Source: Methylobacterium isbiliense
Lineage (GTDB): Bacteria; Pseudomonadota; Alphaproteobacteria; Rhizobiales; Beijerinckiaceae
DNA length: 64,000 nucleotides
Assembly: GCF_022179325.1 (NCBI RefSeq)
Contig: NZ_BPQQ01000031.1
Span: 124,001-188,000 of the forward strand
Reading direction: 5' to 3'
A program made the position numbers and the translations under genes. The stretch's first letter is position 1, and every line of letters starts with the position of its first letter. The notes below the pieces were generated by a model, which saw only the letters and a program-made list of their open reading frames with translations, did no database searches and had not been told where the DNA came from. Below are positions 20,042 through 29,337 of the stretch, in pieces.

Positions 20042-20728
20042 TCAGGGCTGGACGGGCGCGGCGTCGCGCGCCTTGGCGACCCGGTAATACGCCCAGAGCA
20101 CCTTGGCGGCGACCCCGCGCCAGGGCCGCCACGGCTCCGCGCGCGCCGCCAGGGCCGCGGCACTCGGGCGCGCCGCCAGGCCGTCGGCGAGCCGCGCCGC
20201 CTCCTGCAGGGCGAGGTCGCCCGCCGGGAAGGCGTCCGGATGACCGAGGCAGAACAGCAGGTAGACGTCGGCGGTCCAGGGGCCGATGCCGCGCACCGCC
20301 ACCATCAGCCGGTGGGCCTCGTCGGCCGGCAGCGCGTGGAGCGCCCCGAGGGGCAGGCTGCCGGCCGCGACCGCCTCGGCAACCGCCCGCAGGGTGCGGA
20401 TCTTCGGCGCCGACAGGCCCGCGGCCCGCAGGGTTGGGTCGTCCGCCGCCGCCAGGGTCTCGGCGTCCAGGATGGGCAGGGCCTGCTTCAGCCGCGCCCA
20501 GATCGCGCCCGCGCTCGCGGTGGAGAGCTGCTGGGCCACGATGATGGCGGCGAGGCCCTCGTAGCCCGGCGGGCGCTTGCGCAGCGGCGGCACCGCGCCC
20601 TGCGCGACGATGCGGGCCATCACCGGATCGCAGGCGACGAGCGCCGCCACGCCCTCGCGCAGCACCTCCTCCGAATCGAGCAGCCGCGCGGGCGGGGCGC
20701 CATCGACGGCGCGCGTGGCCGTCCCCAT
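20042..20728 (-). CDS. alkA: DNA-3-methyladenine glycosylase II (AlkA-type, HhH-GPD)
   Basis: A 228-residue base-excision repair glycosylase for alkylated purines. The helix-hairpin-helix-GPD region is clear: VRGIGPWTADVYLLFCLG followed by FPAGDLALQ, where the aspartate is catalytic. IIVAQQLSTASAGAIW is the conserved preceding helix. The ATG at 20728 was chosen because ATG at 20755 would overlap the start of divergent gluQ. The E. coli AlkA N-terminal domain is absent, as in the short form of the family. Confidence 0.9.
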   Translation of the reverse strand: MGTATRAVDGAPPARLLDSEEVLREGVAALVACDPVMARIVAQGAVPPLRKRPPGYEGLAAIIVAQQLSTASAGAIWARLKQALPILDAETLAAADDPTLRAAGLSAPKIRTLRAVAEAVAAGSLPLGALHALPADEAHRLMVAVRGIGPWTADVYLLFCLGHPDAFPAGDLALQEAARLADGLAARPSAAALAARAEPWRPWRGVAAKVLWAYYRVAKARDAAPVQP

Positions 20729-20753
20729 CTTCGGCTCAAGCCTGCTGCGCCCC

Positions 20754-21599
20754 ATGTCCGCCCGCCCTCCGGTCTTCCGCTTCGCCCCGAGCCCCAACGG
20801 GCGCCTGCATCTCGGCCATGCCTACTCGGCTCTCCTGAACGCGGAGATGGCCGGGCGGATGCACGGGCGCCTCCTCGTACGCATCGAGGACATCGACCCC
20901 ACCCGCTGCCGGCCCGACCTGGCGGAGGCGATGCTCGCCGACCTGCGCTGGCTCGGTCTGCGCTTCGAGGAGCCGGTGCGGCGCCAGTCCGAGCACCTCG
21001 CGACCTACGCCGCCGCGCTCGCGTCCCTGCAGGCGCGGGGTCTCGTCTATCCCTGCCTCTGCTCGCGCAGGGAGATCGCGCAGGCGAGCATCGGCCGCGA
21101 CCCCGACGGGGCGCCCCTCTATCCGGGGACCTGCCGCGGGCGCGCCGACCTCGCGGCGCGCCTCGCCGCGGGCACGCCGCATGCGTGGCGGCTCGACATG
21201 CGGGCGGCCCGCGCCGCCTGCCCGGAGCCGCTCTGCGTCCACACGGCCGATGCCGCCGGCACGCCCGGCCGCCGCCCGGCCGAGCCCGAGCGCTGGGGCG
21301 ACGCGGTGCTCGGGCGCAAGGACGTGCCGACGAGCTACCATCTCGCGGTGGTGCTCGACGACGCGGCGCAGGGTGTCACCCATGTGGTGCGGGGGCAGGA
21401 TCTCGATGCCGCCACCGACCTGCACCGGCTGCTCCAGCGCCTGCTCGGCCTGCCGAGCCCGCGCTACCACCACCACGCGCTCCTGCGCGATCCAGATGGG
21501 GAGAAGCTCGCCAAGTCGCGGGGTTCGCCGTCCCTTGCCGACCTGCGGGCGCAGGGCGTCACCGCGGACGACATCCGCCGCCGGCTCGGCTTCGCCTGA
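20754..21599 (+). CDS. gluQ: Glutamyl-Q tRNA(Asp) synthetase
   Basis: A 281-residue truncated paralogue of glutamyl-tRNA synthetase that glutamylates queuosine in tRNA-Asp. It has the HIGH-like motif in FAPSPNGRLHLGHAYSAL, RIEDIDPTR, the cysteines of a zinc site (CLCSR and CRG) and the KMSKS-like KLAKSRG at the end of the catalytic domain. The anticodon-binding domain of GluRS is missing, which fits this family. The ATG at 20754 is almost back to back with alkA on the other strand. Confidence 0.93.
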   Translation: MSARPPVFRFAPSPNGRLHLGHAYSALLNAEMAGRMHGRLLVRIEDIDPTRCRPDLAEAMLADLRWLGLRFEEPVRRQSEHLATYAAALASLQARGLVYPCLCSRREIAQASIGRDPDGAPLYPGTCRGRADLAARLAAGTPHAWRLDMRAARAACPEPLCVHTADAAGTPGRRPAEPERWGDAVLGRKDVPTSYHLAVVLDDAAQGVTHVVRGQDLDAATDLHRLLQRLLGLPSPRYHHHALLRDPDGEKLAKSRGSPSLADLRAQGVTADDIRRRLGFA

Positions 21600-21606
21600 G
21601 GCGGCC

Positions 21607-22566
21607 TCACGCCCGGCCCTCCGCGAACCGCTCCCGGTAGGCCCGCGGGCTCGTCCCGACGAGGCGCAGGAAGGCGCGCCGCAGGGTCTCCTCGGAGCCG
21701 AAGCCGCAGCGGGTCGCCGCCGCGGTCACCGCCACGCCCTGTTCGAGCAGGCGGCGCGCCGCCTCGACCCGGATCTCCTCCACAGCCCGGGCGGGGGTGC
21801 GCCCCGTGGCCTGCCGATAGCGGCGCGAGAAGCTGCGCCCGCTCATGGCCGCGCGCTCGGCCAGGACCGTCAGCGAGAGGTCGCTTCGGAGATTCTCGCC
21901 GATCCAGGCGTGGAGGCGGTCGAAGCGCCCGTCGCCGGACTGGAGCGCCAGGAGGGCGCTGAACTGCGCCTGACCGCCGGGGCGCTTGAGGAAGACCACG
22001 AGCTGGCGTGCGACCGCGAGCGCGGCCGCACGTCCGAGATCCTCCTCGACCATCGCGAGCGCGAGATCGATGCCCGCCGTGACCCCGGCCGAGGTCCAGA
22101 CGGCGCCGTCGCGCACGAAGATCGGCTCGGGGTCGAGGCGCACGGCCGGAAAGCGGCGCGCGAACTGGGCGCAGCGCTGCCAATGCGTCACGGCGCGCCG
22201 TCCGTCGAGCAGGCCCGCCGCGGCGAGCAGGAAGGCCCCGCTGCACACCGAGGCCACGCGCCCGGCGCCCGCGGCACGCGCGCGGATCCAGGCGAGGAGG
22301 GCCGGGTCCTCGCACGCCGCATCGACGCCGCGTCCGCCCGCCACCACGAGGGTATGCGGCGCGCCGGTCTCGAGCGGCCCGGCCTCCAGGGCGAGCCCGG
22401 CGCTCGACACGACCGGCGTCTGCGCGGCGACCACGGCCGGATCGTAGGGCGGCGCGCCGCCCGCCAGATCGTTGGCCGAGGCGAAGACCTGCAGCGGCCC
22501 CGTCACGTCGAGGATCTGCACGCCCGGGAAGGCCAGGATCACGATGCGGCGCGCGGCGTTTGGCAT
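21607..22566 (-). CDS. GlxA-family AraC-type regulator with DJ-1/PfpI domain
   Basis: A 319-residue transcription factor. Residues 7-175 form a DJ-1/PfpI glutaminase-like domain (VILAFPGVQILDVTGPLQVF, VASVCSGAFLLAAAG). Residues 215-315 are an AraC double helix-turn-helix (RYRQATGRTPARAVEEIRVE, TRCGFGSEETLRRAFLR). The ATG at 22566 gives the standard N-terminus. It is divergent from a stand-alone DJ-1/PfpI gene over 75 bp, so it probably regulates that gene and itself. Confidence 0.92.
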   Translation of the reverse strand: MPNAARRIVILAFPGVQILDVTGPLQVFASANDLAGGAPPYDPAVVAAQTPVVSSAGLALEAGPLETGAPHTLVVAGGRGVDAACEDPALLAWIRARAAGAGRVASVCSGAFLLAAAGLLDGRRAVTHWQRCAQFARRFPAVRLDPEPIFVRDGAVWTSAGVTAGIDLALAMVEEDLGRAAALAVARQLVVFLKRPGGQAQFSALLALQSGDGRFDRLHAWIGENLRSDLSLTVLAERAAMSGRSFSRRYRQATGRTPARAVEEIRVEAARRLLEQGVAVTAAATRCGFGSEETLRRAFLRLVGTSPRAYRERFAEGRA

Positions 22567-22641
22567 GATCCGAGGGGTGTTTGGCCTATGCGCCAGATCG
22601 TGATCGCGTAAGCAGGGGCCGGTCAACCCGGGAGAGGCCCC

Positions 22642-23316
22642 ATGACCCTGAATGTCGGCATCCTCGTCTTCCCGCAGGTGCAGCAGCTCGACCTGACCGG
22701 CCCCTACGAGGTCTTCGCCTCGGCGCCGGACACGCGGGTGCACCTCGTCTGGAAGGACGTGGCCCCCGTCGTCTCCGCCACCGGCCTGCCGCTCGTCCCG
22801 ACCGCGACTTTCGAGACCTGTCCGCCCCTCGACGTGCTCTGCGTGCCCGGGGGCGCGGGCGTGAACGCGCTCATGGAGGACGAGGCGGTGCTGCGCTTCC
22901 TGCGCGAGCGGGCCGGACAGGCGCGCTACGTCACCTCCGTCTGCACCGGGGCGCTGGTGCTGGGGGCCGCCGGCCTCCTCGCCGGCAAGCGGGCCACGAC
23001 GCACTGGAACGCCCTCGACTTCCTCCCCCGCTTCGGGGCCGAGCCGGTCGAGGCGCGCATCGTTCAGGACGGCACCCTCATCACCGCGGGCGGCGTGACC
23101 TCGGGGATCGATTTCGGGCTCGCCGTGGTGGCGGCGCTGCTCGGCCGGCAGGAGGCCGAGACGATCCAGCTGATGCTCGAATATGCGCCCGAGCCGCCCT
23201 TCCGGGCCGGGACCCCGCGCGAGGCCCCGCCCGAGATCGTCGCGCAGGCGCGGACCCGCTTCGCAGGATCGCGCGCCGCCCGGGAGGCGATCGTGGCGCG
23301 GCTCGGCCCGTTCTGA
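22642..23316 (+). CDS. DJ-1/PfpI family protein (isonitrile-hydratase-like)
   Basis: A 224-residue DJ-1/PfpI fold protein. The nucleophile-elbow cysteine is in VTSVCTGALVLGAAGLLAG, and the preceding FPQVQQLDLTGPYEVFA and LCVPGGAGVNA match proteins annotated as isonitrile hydratase (InhA of Pseudomonas). Only the family fold is certain; the substrate is not. It has no DNA-binding domain, unlike its divergent neighbour, whose N-terminal half is homologous. The ATG follows a GAGAGG motif by about 5 nt. Confidence 0.87.
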   Translation: MTLNVGILVFPQVQQLDLTGPYEVFASAPDTRVHLVWKDVAPVVSATGLPLVPTATFETCPPLDVLCVPGGAGVNALMEDEAVLRFLRERAGQARYVTSVCTGALVLGAAGLLAGKRATTHWNALDFLPRFGAEPVEARIVQDGTLITAGGVTSGIDFGLAVVAALLGRQEAETIQLMLEYAPEPPFRAGTPREAPPEIVAQARTRFAGSRAAREAIVARLGPF

Positions 23317-23329
23317 TCGCGGCGAGGGC

Positions 23330-23347
23330 GGCCGGGCCTGCCCGGCC
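23330..23347 (+). terminator. Hairpin between convergent DJ-1 and M23 genes
   Basis: GGCCGGGC-CT-GCCCGGCC is a perfect 8-bp stem located between two convergent stop codons. It has no U-run, so the terminator role is inferred from position. Confidence 0.55.
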
Positions 23348-23353
23348 GGGGCC

Positions 23354-25405
23354 TCAGCGCATCGCCTCGCGCTGCGCCAGCGCGGGACCGCCGCTGGTGG
23401 AGCGCTGGAGCAGGCCGTCCGCCTGCTCGCGCTGGCGTCGGAACTCGGCGAGCGCCCGGCCGTCGAGTTCCCGGCCGCGGGGCACGCGGATCTTCATCGG
23501 GTCCACGAAGTGGCCGTTGATGATGACCTCGTAGTGCAGGTGCGCGCCCGTCGAGAGGCCGGTGGAGCCGACATAGCCGATCACCTGCCCCTGGCGCACC
23601 TTGCTGCCCGCCGCGATCCCGCGGCCGAACCGGGACATGTGGTTGTAGGTGGTGACGTAGTCGTTGAGGTGCTGGACCTCGACCCGGCGGCCGTACCCGG
23701 AATCCCACTCGGCCTTCAGCACGGTGCCGTTGCCCGCCGCCACGATCGGGGTGCCGATCGGCACGGACCAGTCCACGCCGGTGTGGAGCTTGGCGTAGCC
23801 CAGCACCGGGTGGCGGCGATAGCCGAAGCCGGAGCGCATGATGCCGTCCGCGACCGGCTTGCGGATCAGGAACTTCTTGAGCGAGCGGCCGCCCTCGTCG
23901 AGGTAGTCGATGGTGCCGTCGTCGGGGGACTGGAACCGGTAGATGCGCCGGGTCTCGCCCCCGACGCTGAGGGCCGCGTAGAGCAGGTCCGGGCGCTCGG
24001 CCGAGCCGCCGGATTCGTCATCGTAGGTGTAGAGCAGCTCGAGGTTGTCGCCGCTCGCCACCCGCCGCTGGAAATCCACGTCGTAGCCGAAGATCCGCAC
24101 GAGATCCTCGACCATGCTGCGGGGCAGGTCGTGGCGGGCGGCCGTCTCGTAGAGGCTGGCATAGAGGCGCGCGCCGGTGCCCTCGTCCTCGTCGTCGGAG
24201 CCCGCCGCCGGATCAGCCTTGGGCGCGCTGCCCTCGGTGGGCGGGGGCGCCACCGAGACGAACACGCCGCGGTCGTTCATGGCCGCGATCGCCTCGACGC
24301 CGCCCGTCCCGTACAGGATCACCCGGGTGAGCTGGCGCGGATCGCCCGGCTTCGCGCCCGGCCCGATCTGCAGCCGCATCTGCTGGCCCTCGCCCACCGT
24401 GCCGGCCCGGGCCCGGCCGCCGAGCGCCGTCAGGATCGGCCGCACCTGCTCGTCGAGGCCGCCATGGGCGCGCAGCACCGCCTCCAGCGTCTCGCCGCGC
24501 TTGATGGTGACGTCGCGTTCCTCCACCAGCGGCGCCTCGCGCGAGCGCGCTTCGAGCTTGGGCAGGTCGGTCACGTTCTCGCGCAGGACCCGCACCTCGA
24601 TCGACTTGAACGGGGAGGGGTCGCGGCTCGCCTCGGCTCCGTCGAGACCCGGCAGGGTCGCGATGCTGCGCAGCGCGCGCGAGAGCATGAGCTGCGGGGC
24701 GATCGGCAGAGCGGCGAGGCGCCCGGCCTCGGCGGCGAGGCGCCGCTCCTCCTCGATCTGAGCCGCCACGTCGTCGTCGCCGAGCGCGGGCGCGCCGGCG
24801 CCCACGACCACCTCGCCGAGGTCGCGCTTGACCACCGAGACGTCGGCGTCCGGCGTCTCGCCGTTGCCGGGCTCGGCGGCGCGCTCGCCGTTGCCGGGCT
24901 CGGCGAAGAACCGCATGGGATCGAAGGGCGGGATGTCGGTGGCGGCGAGGCCCGCCGTGGCCGAGAGCGCGGTGGCGATCCGCACGAAGGGGCGGACCTT
25001 GATGATCTCCCGCTCGCCCGCCCGGATGGTCACCGGCGCCCGGAAGCTCTGCTTGGCCAGCGCCACCATCGGGTTGCGCACCAGCCGGTCGGCCTTGCGG
25101 GCGAGGTTGCTGCCGCCGTCGCTCGGCTGCGGGCGGGCCGTGGTGGCGACCACCTGCGGCGCCTGCGCGAAATGCGTCTCGCCCTGGAGGGCGACGTAGA
25201 TCGCCGAGCCGATCAGCCCGGCCCCGGTCATGCCGGTGAGCACGCAGGCCGCGAGCCAGCGCAGGTTCACGTCGCGCCGGTCGGCCTGCGGGGAGGCGGC
25301 GCCGAGAAGGTTGAGGGGCGGCTCGTGACCGGGATCGCCGATCCGACCGGCGCGGGAGGAGGGTGGCGGGTGCCCGGCCGATTCGAGACGCGCGCGCTTC
25401 ACCAT
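23354..25405 (-). CDS. M23-family (LytM) peptidase, membrane-anchored
   Basis: A 683-residue cell-wall endopeptidase-like protein. A single membrane helix lies near residues 49-71 (WLAACVLTGMTGAGLIGSAI), followed by a long low-complexity periplasmic region and a LysM/OapA-like stretch (KRGETLEAVLRAHGG). The LytM domain near residues 540-640 has HTGVDWSVPIGTPIVAAGNG and HLHYEVIINGHFVDP with the zinc ligands. The domain looks catalytically intact. The ATG at 25405 follows AGGAG closely. It is divergent from hupE. Its likely role is peptidoglycan hydrolysis during growth or division. Confidence 0.9.
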   Translation of the reverse strand: MVKRARLESAGHPPPSSRAGRIGDPGHEPPLNLLGAASPQADRRDVNLRWLAACVLTGMTGAGLIGSAIYVALQGETHFAQAPQVVATTARPQPSDGGSNLARKADRLVRNPMVALAKQSFRAPVTIRAGEREIIKVRPFVRIATALSATAGLAATDIPPFDPMRFFAEPGNGERAAEPGNGETPDADVSVVKRDLGEVVVGAGAPALGDDDVAAQIEEERRLAAEAGRLAALPIAPQLMLSRALRSIATLPGLDGAEASRDPSPFKSIEVRVLRENVTDLPKLEARSREAPLVEERDVTIKRGETLEAVLRAHGGLDEQVRPILTALGGRARAGTVGEGQQMRLQIGPGAKPGDPRQLTRVILYGTGGVEAIAAMNDRGVFVSVAPPPTEGSAPKADPAAGSDDEDEGTGARLYASLYETAARHDLPRSMVEDLVRIFGYDVDFQRRVASGDNLELLYTYDDESGGSAERPDLLYAALSVGGETRRIYRFQSPDDGTIDYLDEGGRSLKKFLIRKPVADGIMRSGFGYRRHPVLGYAKLHTGVDWSVPIGTPIVAAGNGTVLKAEWDSGYGRRVEVQHLNDYVTTYNHMSRFGRGIAAGSKVRQGQVIGYVGSTGLSTGAHLHYEVIINGHFVDPMKIRVPRGRELDGRALAEFRRQREQADGLLQRSTSGGPALAQREAMR

Positions 25406-25641
25406 GGCTCCTGCAGGGATGTCGTGGCCGCGTGGCGTGGCCGATCGGGAGGGGCGACCATGCTGGGCCCGTGCGCCGAAAGCAACCGACGCGGGGCGCC
25501 GGACAGAGAACCGATGCAACCTGCGTGTCGGTCGCCAGCGTGTCAGGATTGAGGCGGGGTGCGAACCCGGCGTCAACGCCCCCGTGACCGGTGGCCGAAG
25601 GATGCTTAAGCTCGCGGCGCCCATCCGATCCGGAGCCCCCC

Positions 25642-26232
25642 ATGACGCGTCGTCTCCCCGGTCTTCTCGCCGCTCTCCCGACCGCTCTCGCCCTCCTGCC
25701 GCAGGCCGCGCTCGCGCATGGCGGCCACGGCGCGACGACGGGGTTCGCGGCCGGGTTCGCCCATCCTCTGGGCGGAGCCGACCACGTGCTGGCGATGGTG
25801 GCGGTGGGCCTGCTCGCGGCCCTGCGCGGGGGGCGGGCGCTGTGGGCGCTGCCGCTCGCCTTCCTGGGCATGATGACCTTCGGCGGGCTCCTCGGCGCGC
25901 TGGGCGTCGGGCTGCCCTACGTGGAGGGGGCGATCGGGGTCTCGGTCGTGGTCTTCGGCGTGGCGGTGGCGGCGGGCGCCGGCCTGCCGCTTGCGGGCCT
26001 CGCCGCGACGGTGGGCTTCTTCGCGCTGTTCCACGGCCATGCGCACGGCGTCGAGATGCCGGAGACCGCCACCGGCCTCGCCTACGGCGCGGGCTTCGTC
26101 CTCGGCACCGCGCTCCTGCACGCGGCCGGTCTCGCCCTCGGCCTCGTCGGCGGGCGCCTGCGGAACGCGGCCCCCGTAGCCGGGGCCGCGGTGGCGCTGG
26201 CGGGCGTGGCGATCCTGGTGCGGTCGCTCTGA
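25642..26232 (+). CDS. HupE/UreJ family metal (nickel/cobalt) transport protein
   Basis: A 196-residue membrane protein with a signal-like N-terminus and about six helices. The family signature HGGHGATTGFAAGFAHPLGG followed by ADHVLAMVAVG is near residues 22-55, and FHGHAHG near 133 is the second histidine cluster. HupE/UreJ proteins take up nickel for hydrogenase or urease. Neither hydrogenase nor urease genes are in the window, so this copy is isolated and the metal is uncertain. The ATG at 25642 starts the signal-like helix. Confidence 0.88.
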   Translation: MTRRLPGLLAALPTALALLPQAALAHGGHGATTGFAAGFAHPLGGADHVLAMVAVGLLAALRGGRALWALPLAFLGMMTFGGLLGALGVGLPYVEGAIGVSVVVFGVAVAAGAGLPLAGLAATVGFFALFHGHAHGVEMPETATGLAYGAGFVLGTALLHAAGLALGLVGGRLRNAAPVAGAAVALAGVAILVRSL

Positions 26233-26241
26233 CCGGGCGGC

Positions 26242-27069
26242 TCAGCCCGGATGCGTCGCCGTCACCAGCCAGCACGCGGCGGTGAGGCGCACCGGCCGGG
26301 TCTGCGGCATCGCCGCGAGCACGGCCGCGTGGGCGCGCTCACGCGTGTCGGCATCGAGGTCGCGCATCAGGGCCGAGACCGGGCCGATGGTGAGGGCGAA
26401 GCGCGCCGCCTCGTCGGGGTCCTGCCCGATGGTGATGGGGCGGTCGACCCGCTCGGCCGTCACCTCCGCGAAGCCCGCTTCCGTAAGGAGCGTCGCAAGC
26501 ACTCCCGCGTCGGCGAACCGGAACGGCCCCGGCGCGCCTTCGGGCAGCGGCTCGGGCGGCGGCACGATGCCCAGGGCGGCCTCGCGGGGCAGCGCCACCC
26601 ATTCGTTCTCGGGCAGGCTCCGCCAGCACAGCGCGGCGAACCGCCCGCCGGGCTTCAGCGCCCGGCGCAGATTCGCGAAGGCGGTCCGCGACTCGTCGAA
26701 GAACATCACCCCGAACCGCGACAGGACGAGGTCGTGATCCGGCGTGAAGCCGAAGGTCTGCGCGTCGCCCTCGATCCACTCCACCGGGGCGCCCTCCGAC
26801 GGGCGGCTGCGCGCGCGGGCCAGCATCGGGCGGGAGAGGTCGAGGCCTGTCGCGCGACCGGCCGGGCCGATGCGGGCGGCCGCGAGAAGGGTGGTCTCGC
26901 CGCACCCGCAGCCGATGTCGAGGACGCGCAGGCCCGGCCGCAGGTCGAGCCGGTCGAGGAAGGCATCCGTGAGCGGCGCGAAGGCGGCATCGAGCTCGGC
27001 CTGCATCCGCGCCCAGCGCTCGCCCGCCTCGCCATTCCAGTACTCGGCCTGCGGGATCGGATCGGGCAT
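26242..27069 (-). CDS. Class I SAM-dependent methyltransferase
   Basis: A 275-residue soluble methyltransferase. Motif I (VLDIGCGCGETT) is near residue 48, the acidic ribose contact is GLDLSRPML, and the later EGDAQTFGF and DLVLSRFGVMFFDE motifs are intact. The sequence resembles ubiquinone/menaquinone-type and other small-molecule methyltransferases; the substrate is unknown. The ATG at 27069 is preceded by GGAG at 7 nt. The gene is divergent from a small hypothetical gene and convergent with hupE. Confidence 0.88.
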   Translation of the reverse strand: MPDPIPQAEYWNGEAGERWARMQAELDAAFAPLTDAFLDRLDLRPGLRVLDIGCGCGETTLLAAARIGPAGRATGLDLSRPMLARARSRPSEGAPVEWIEGDAQTFGFTPDHDLVLSRFGVMFFDESRTAFANLRRALKPGGRFAALCWRSLPENEWVALPREAALGIVPPPEPLPEGAPGPFRFADAGVLATLLTEAGFAEVTAERVDRPITIGQDPDEAARFALTIGPVSALMRDLDADTRERAHAAVLAAMPQTRPVRLTAACWLVTATHPG

Positions 27070-27140
27070 GGCACATCTCCGCGCGGCGCGGGGGAGCCGG
27101 GGGATCGCTGCGCCGGGCTTCATATGGAGGACGTGACGAC

Positions 27141-27398
27141 ATGGACGAGAGGGAGGCCTTCGGGCCGCTGAGCGGGGAGGAGATCTGCGCCGGCCTCGCG
27201 GCGATCGCGCAGGCGGCGGCGCGCCAGTCGACCCCGCACCGGACCATCCGGGCGAGCCTCGCGCCGGACGGCATCGCGGTGGAGGGGTTTCGCGGAACGA
27301 GCCGCCTCGACGGCTTCGTCATCCCGCTGCGCGACCTCGCCCGGCGGCCGGGCTACCTGCTGGCGCACGAGGTGGAGCGCTTCGCCGGTCGGGTCTGA
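27141..27398 (+). CDS. Small protein of unknown function
   Basis: An 85-residue soluble protein with an acidic N-terminal half and no recognised motif. A GGAGG about 9-10 nt before the ATG, and codon use matching its neighbours, support a real gene. It lies between a divergent methyltransferase gene and a convergent LOV kinase gene. Confidence 0.55.
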   Translation: MDEREAFGPLSGEEICAGLAAIAQAAARQSTPHRTIRASLAPDGIAVEGFRGTSRLDGFVIPLRDLARRPGYLLAHEVERFAGRV

Positions 27399-27422
27399 GC
27401 GGCGGCGCGCCTCGCGCCCCGC

Positions 27423-29081
27423 TCAGCCGTGAGGCGGCTCGCCGGGTGCGACGCGCTGGCCGGCCCCGCGGTCGATGGCGGCGCGCACCCGGTCGGCGAG
27501 TTCGGATTTCCGGTAGGGCTTGCCCAGCACGTCCATGGTCGGCGCGCGCGGCCCGTCGGCCACGCGCGGCTCATCGTCGGTGACCAGAAGCACCGGCAGG
27601 TCGGGCCGGCGGCGGCGCGCCTCCGCGGCAAGCCCGAGGCCGTCGAGGCCGCCCGGCATGACGAGGTCGGAGAACACCAGGTCCAGAGCCGGCTCCGCCT
27701 CGATCACCGCCAGCGCCTCCTGCCCGTCGCGGGCCAGAAGCACGGTGTAGCCGAGATCCTCCAGGTATTCGCTGGCGAGCGAGCGCACGTCGTCGCCGTC
27801 CTCCACCACCAGCACCGTCTCGCTGCCGCGGCGCGGGCGATGGCGGCTCTCCGCCGGCGCCTCCTCGGCGGCGGTCGCCGGGAAGATCATCGACACCGTG
27901 GTGCCGTGCCCCTCGCGGCTCGCGATCTCCAGCCGCCCGAGCGACTGCTGCACGAAGCCGTGCACCATCGCCAGACCGAGGCCGGTCCCCCGGGCGGCGC
28001 CCTTGGTGGAGAAGAACGGCTCGGTCGCCCGCTCGATCACGTGAGGGGGCATGCCCTCGCCCTCGTCGGTCACCCGCAGCGCCACGTACTCGCCCGGCGG
28101 CAGGCCCTGCGCCACGACGTCGCCCGCGACGGTCACCCGATCAGTGGCGATCGTCACGGTTCCGCCCTTCGGCATCGCGTCGCGGGCGTTGAGGAGCACG
28201 TTGAGCAACGCCACCTCCAGATGCGTGCGGTCGAGGGTGACACCGGGCAGCCCGGGCGTGAGGTCGAGCTTCACCGCGATCGCGTCGCCCAGCGTGCTCT
28301 CGATCACCTCGGCGAAGGCGAGCACCAGGGCGTTGAGGCCGAGCACCTTCGGTTCGAGCCGCGTCCTGCGAGCGAAGGCGAGGAGCTGCGTGGTCAGCTT
28401 GGCGCCCCGCTCCGCGGCCTTGATGGCGCGGGCGATCTGGCGCGCCGGCCGCTCCTCGCCCACCGACTGGACCGCCATCTCCAGGTTGCCGGTGACGACC
28501 TGCAGCAGGTTGTTGAAATCGTGCGCAAGCCCGGCGGTGAGCTGGCCGATGGCATCCATCTTCTGCGCCTGCCGGAAGGCCTGCTCGGAGGCCCAGCGCC
28601 GCGTGATGTCGAGCTGCGAGGCGAAGAAGTACAGGATATCGCCGGCGTCATCGAACACGGGTCCGATGAACACGCTGTTCCAGAACGGTGTGCCGTCGCG
28701 CTTGTAGTTCAGGATCTCGGTGGCAATGGCGCGCTGTGCCGCCACCGCGTCGCGCAGCTCGTCCACCGTGCCGCGGTCGGTCTGCGGACCCTGCAGGAAG
28801 CGGCAGTTGCGGCCGATGAGGTCGGCCTCCTCGTAGCCCGTGAGATCCTGGAAGGCCTGGTTGGCGAAGATGATCGGATTGTCGGGCCGGCGCGGATCCG
28901 TGAGGATCATCGGCATGCGGATCATCTCGATCGCCGCGAAGAACACGGTTCCGCGCTCGTCGAGGCCCGGGCGGGTGACGATCGCGGAGGGCCGATGCGG
29001 GCTCGGCAGGGCGTCCGGCATCCGCGCCGGAAACCCCTCGCGCCCGACCGCACGCTCTTTCGGCTGCTCGTCCTCGCTCAA
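27423..29081 (-). CDS. LOV-domain hybrid histidine kinase (blue-light sensor)
   Basis: A 552-residue soluble kinase. Residues about 45-155 are a PAS/LOV domain with the photoactive-cysteine motif GRNCRFLQG at Cys93, plus NYKRDGTPFWNSVFIGPV and FFASQLDITRR, so it should bind flavin and sense blue light. The histidine-kinase core has the H-box LTAGLAHDFNNLLQVVTGNLE, the N-box LNVLLNARDAM and intact G-boxes. A C-terminal receiver (about 435-550) has its phosphoacceptor in LVFSDLVMPGG. The start is uncertain: TTG at 29081, or ATG at 29021, which would shorten the N-terminus by 20 residues. It is an orphan, with no separate regulator nearby. Confidence 0.92.
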   Translation of the reverse strand: MSEDEQPKERAVGREGFPARMPDALPSPHRPSAIVTRPGLDERGTVFFAAIEMIRMPMILTDPRRPDNPIIFANQAFQDLTGYEEADLIGRNCRFLQGPQTDRGTVDELRDAVAAQRAIATEILNYKRDGTPFWNSVFIGPVFDDAGDILYFFASQLDITRRWASEQAFRQAQKMDAIGQLTAGLAHDFNNLLQVVTGNLEMAVQSVGEERPARQIARAIKAAERGAKLTTQLLAFARRTRLEPKVLGLNALVLAFAEVIESTLGDAIAVKLDLTPGLPGVTLDRTHLEVALLNVLLNARDAMPKGGTVTIATDRVTVAGDVVAQGLPPGEYVALRVTDEGEGMPPHVIERATEPFFSTKGAARGTGLGLAMVHGFVQQSLGRLEIASREGHGTTVSMIFPATAAEEAPAESRHRPRRGSETVLVVEDGDDVRSLASEYLEDLGYTVLLARDGQEALAVIEAEPALDLVFSDLVMPGGLDGLGLAAEARRRRPDLPVLLVTDDEPRVADGPRAPTMDVLGKPYRKSELADRVRAAIDRGAGQRVAPGEPPHG

Positions 29082-29337
29082 TCCCGCACCCGGCCTGATC
29101 CATCCGACATCTGGCGCCCGTCCGGGCGCAGGGCGCGCGGGGAGGGGCGTCCCCTACGTCGCAGGCAGAATATAGGATCGTTTCCCATCAGAACGAGCGC
29201 GTCTGCTTATGGGACCATCGGTCGCTCACGCCTTGCGGCGGAGCCGGCGCGGAATTCCCTGAAAATCGCGCCTGCTGCCCGCTTGCAGCCCACGAGAGCC
29301 GTCGCTATAAGCCCCCTCGTCGGCGCCGCCGACGCTT

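Noticed and set aside
23183-25552. A 789-codon plus-strand frame over the M23 peptidase
   Set aside because: It is an antisense shadow without motifs; the LytM domain and membrane helix are clear on the minus strand.
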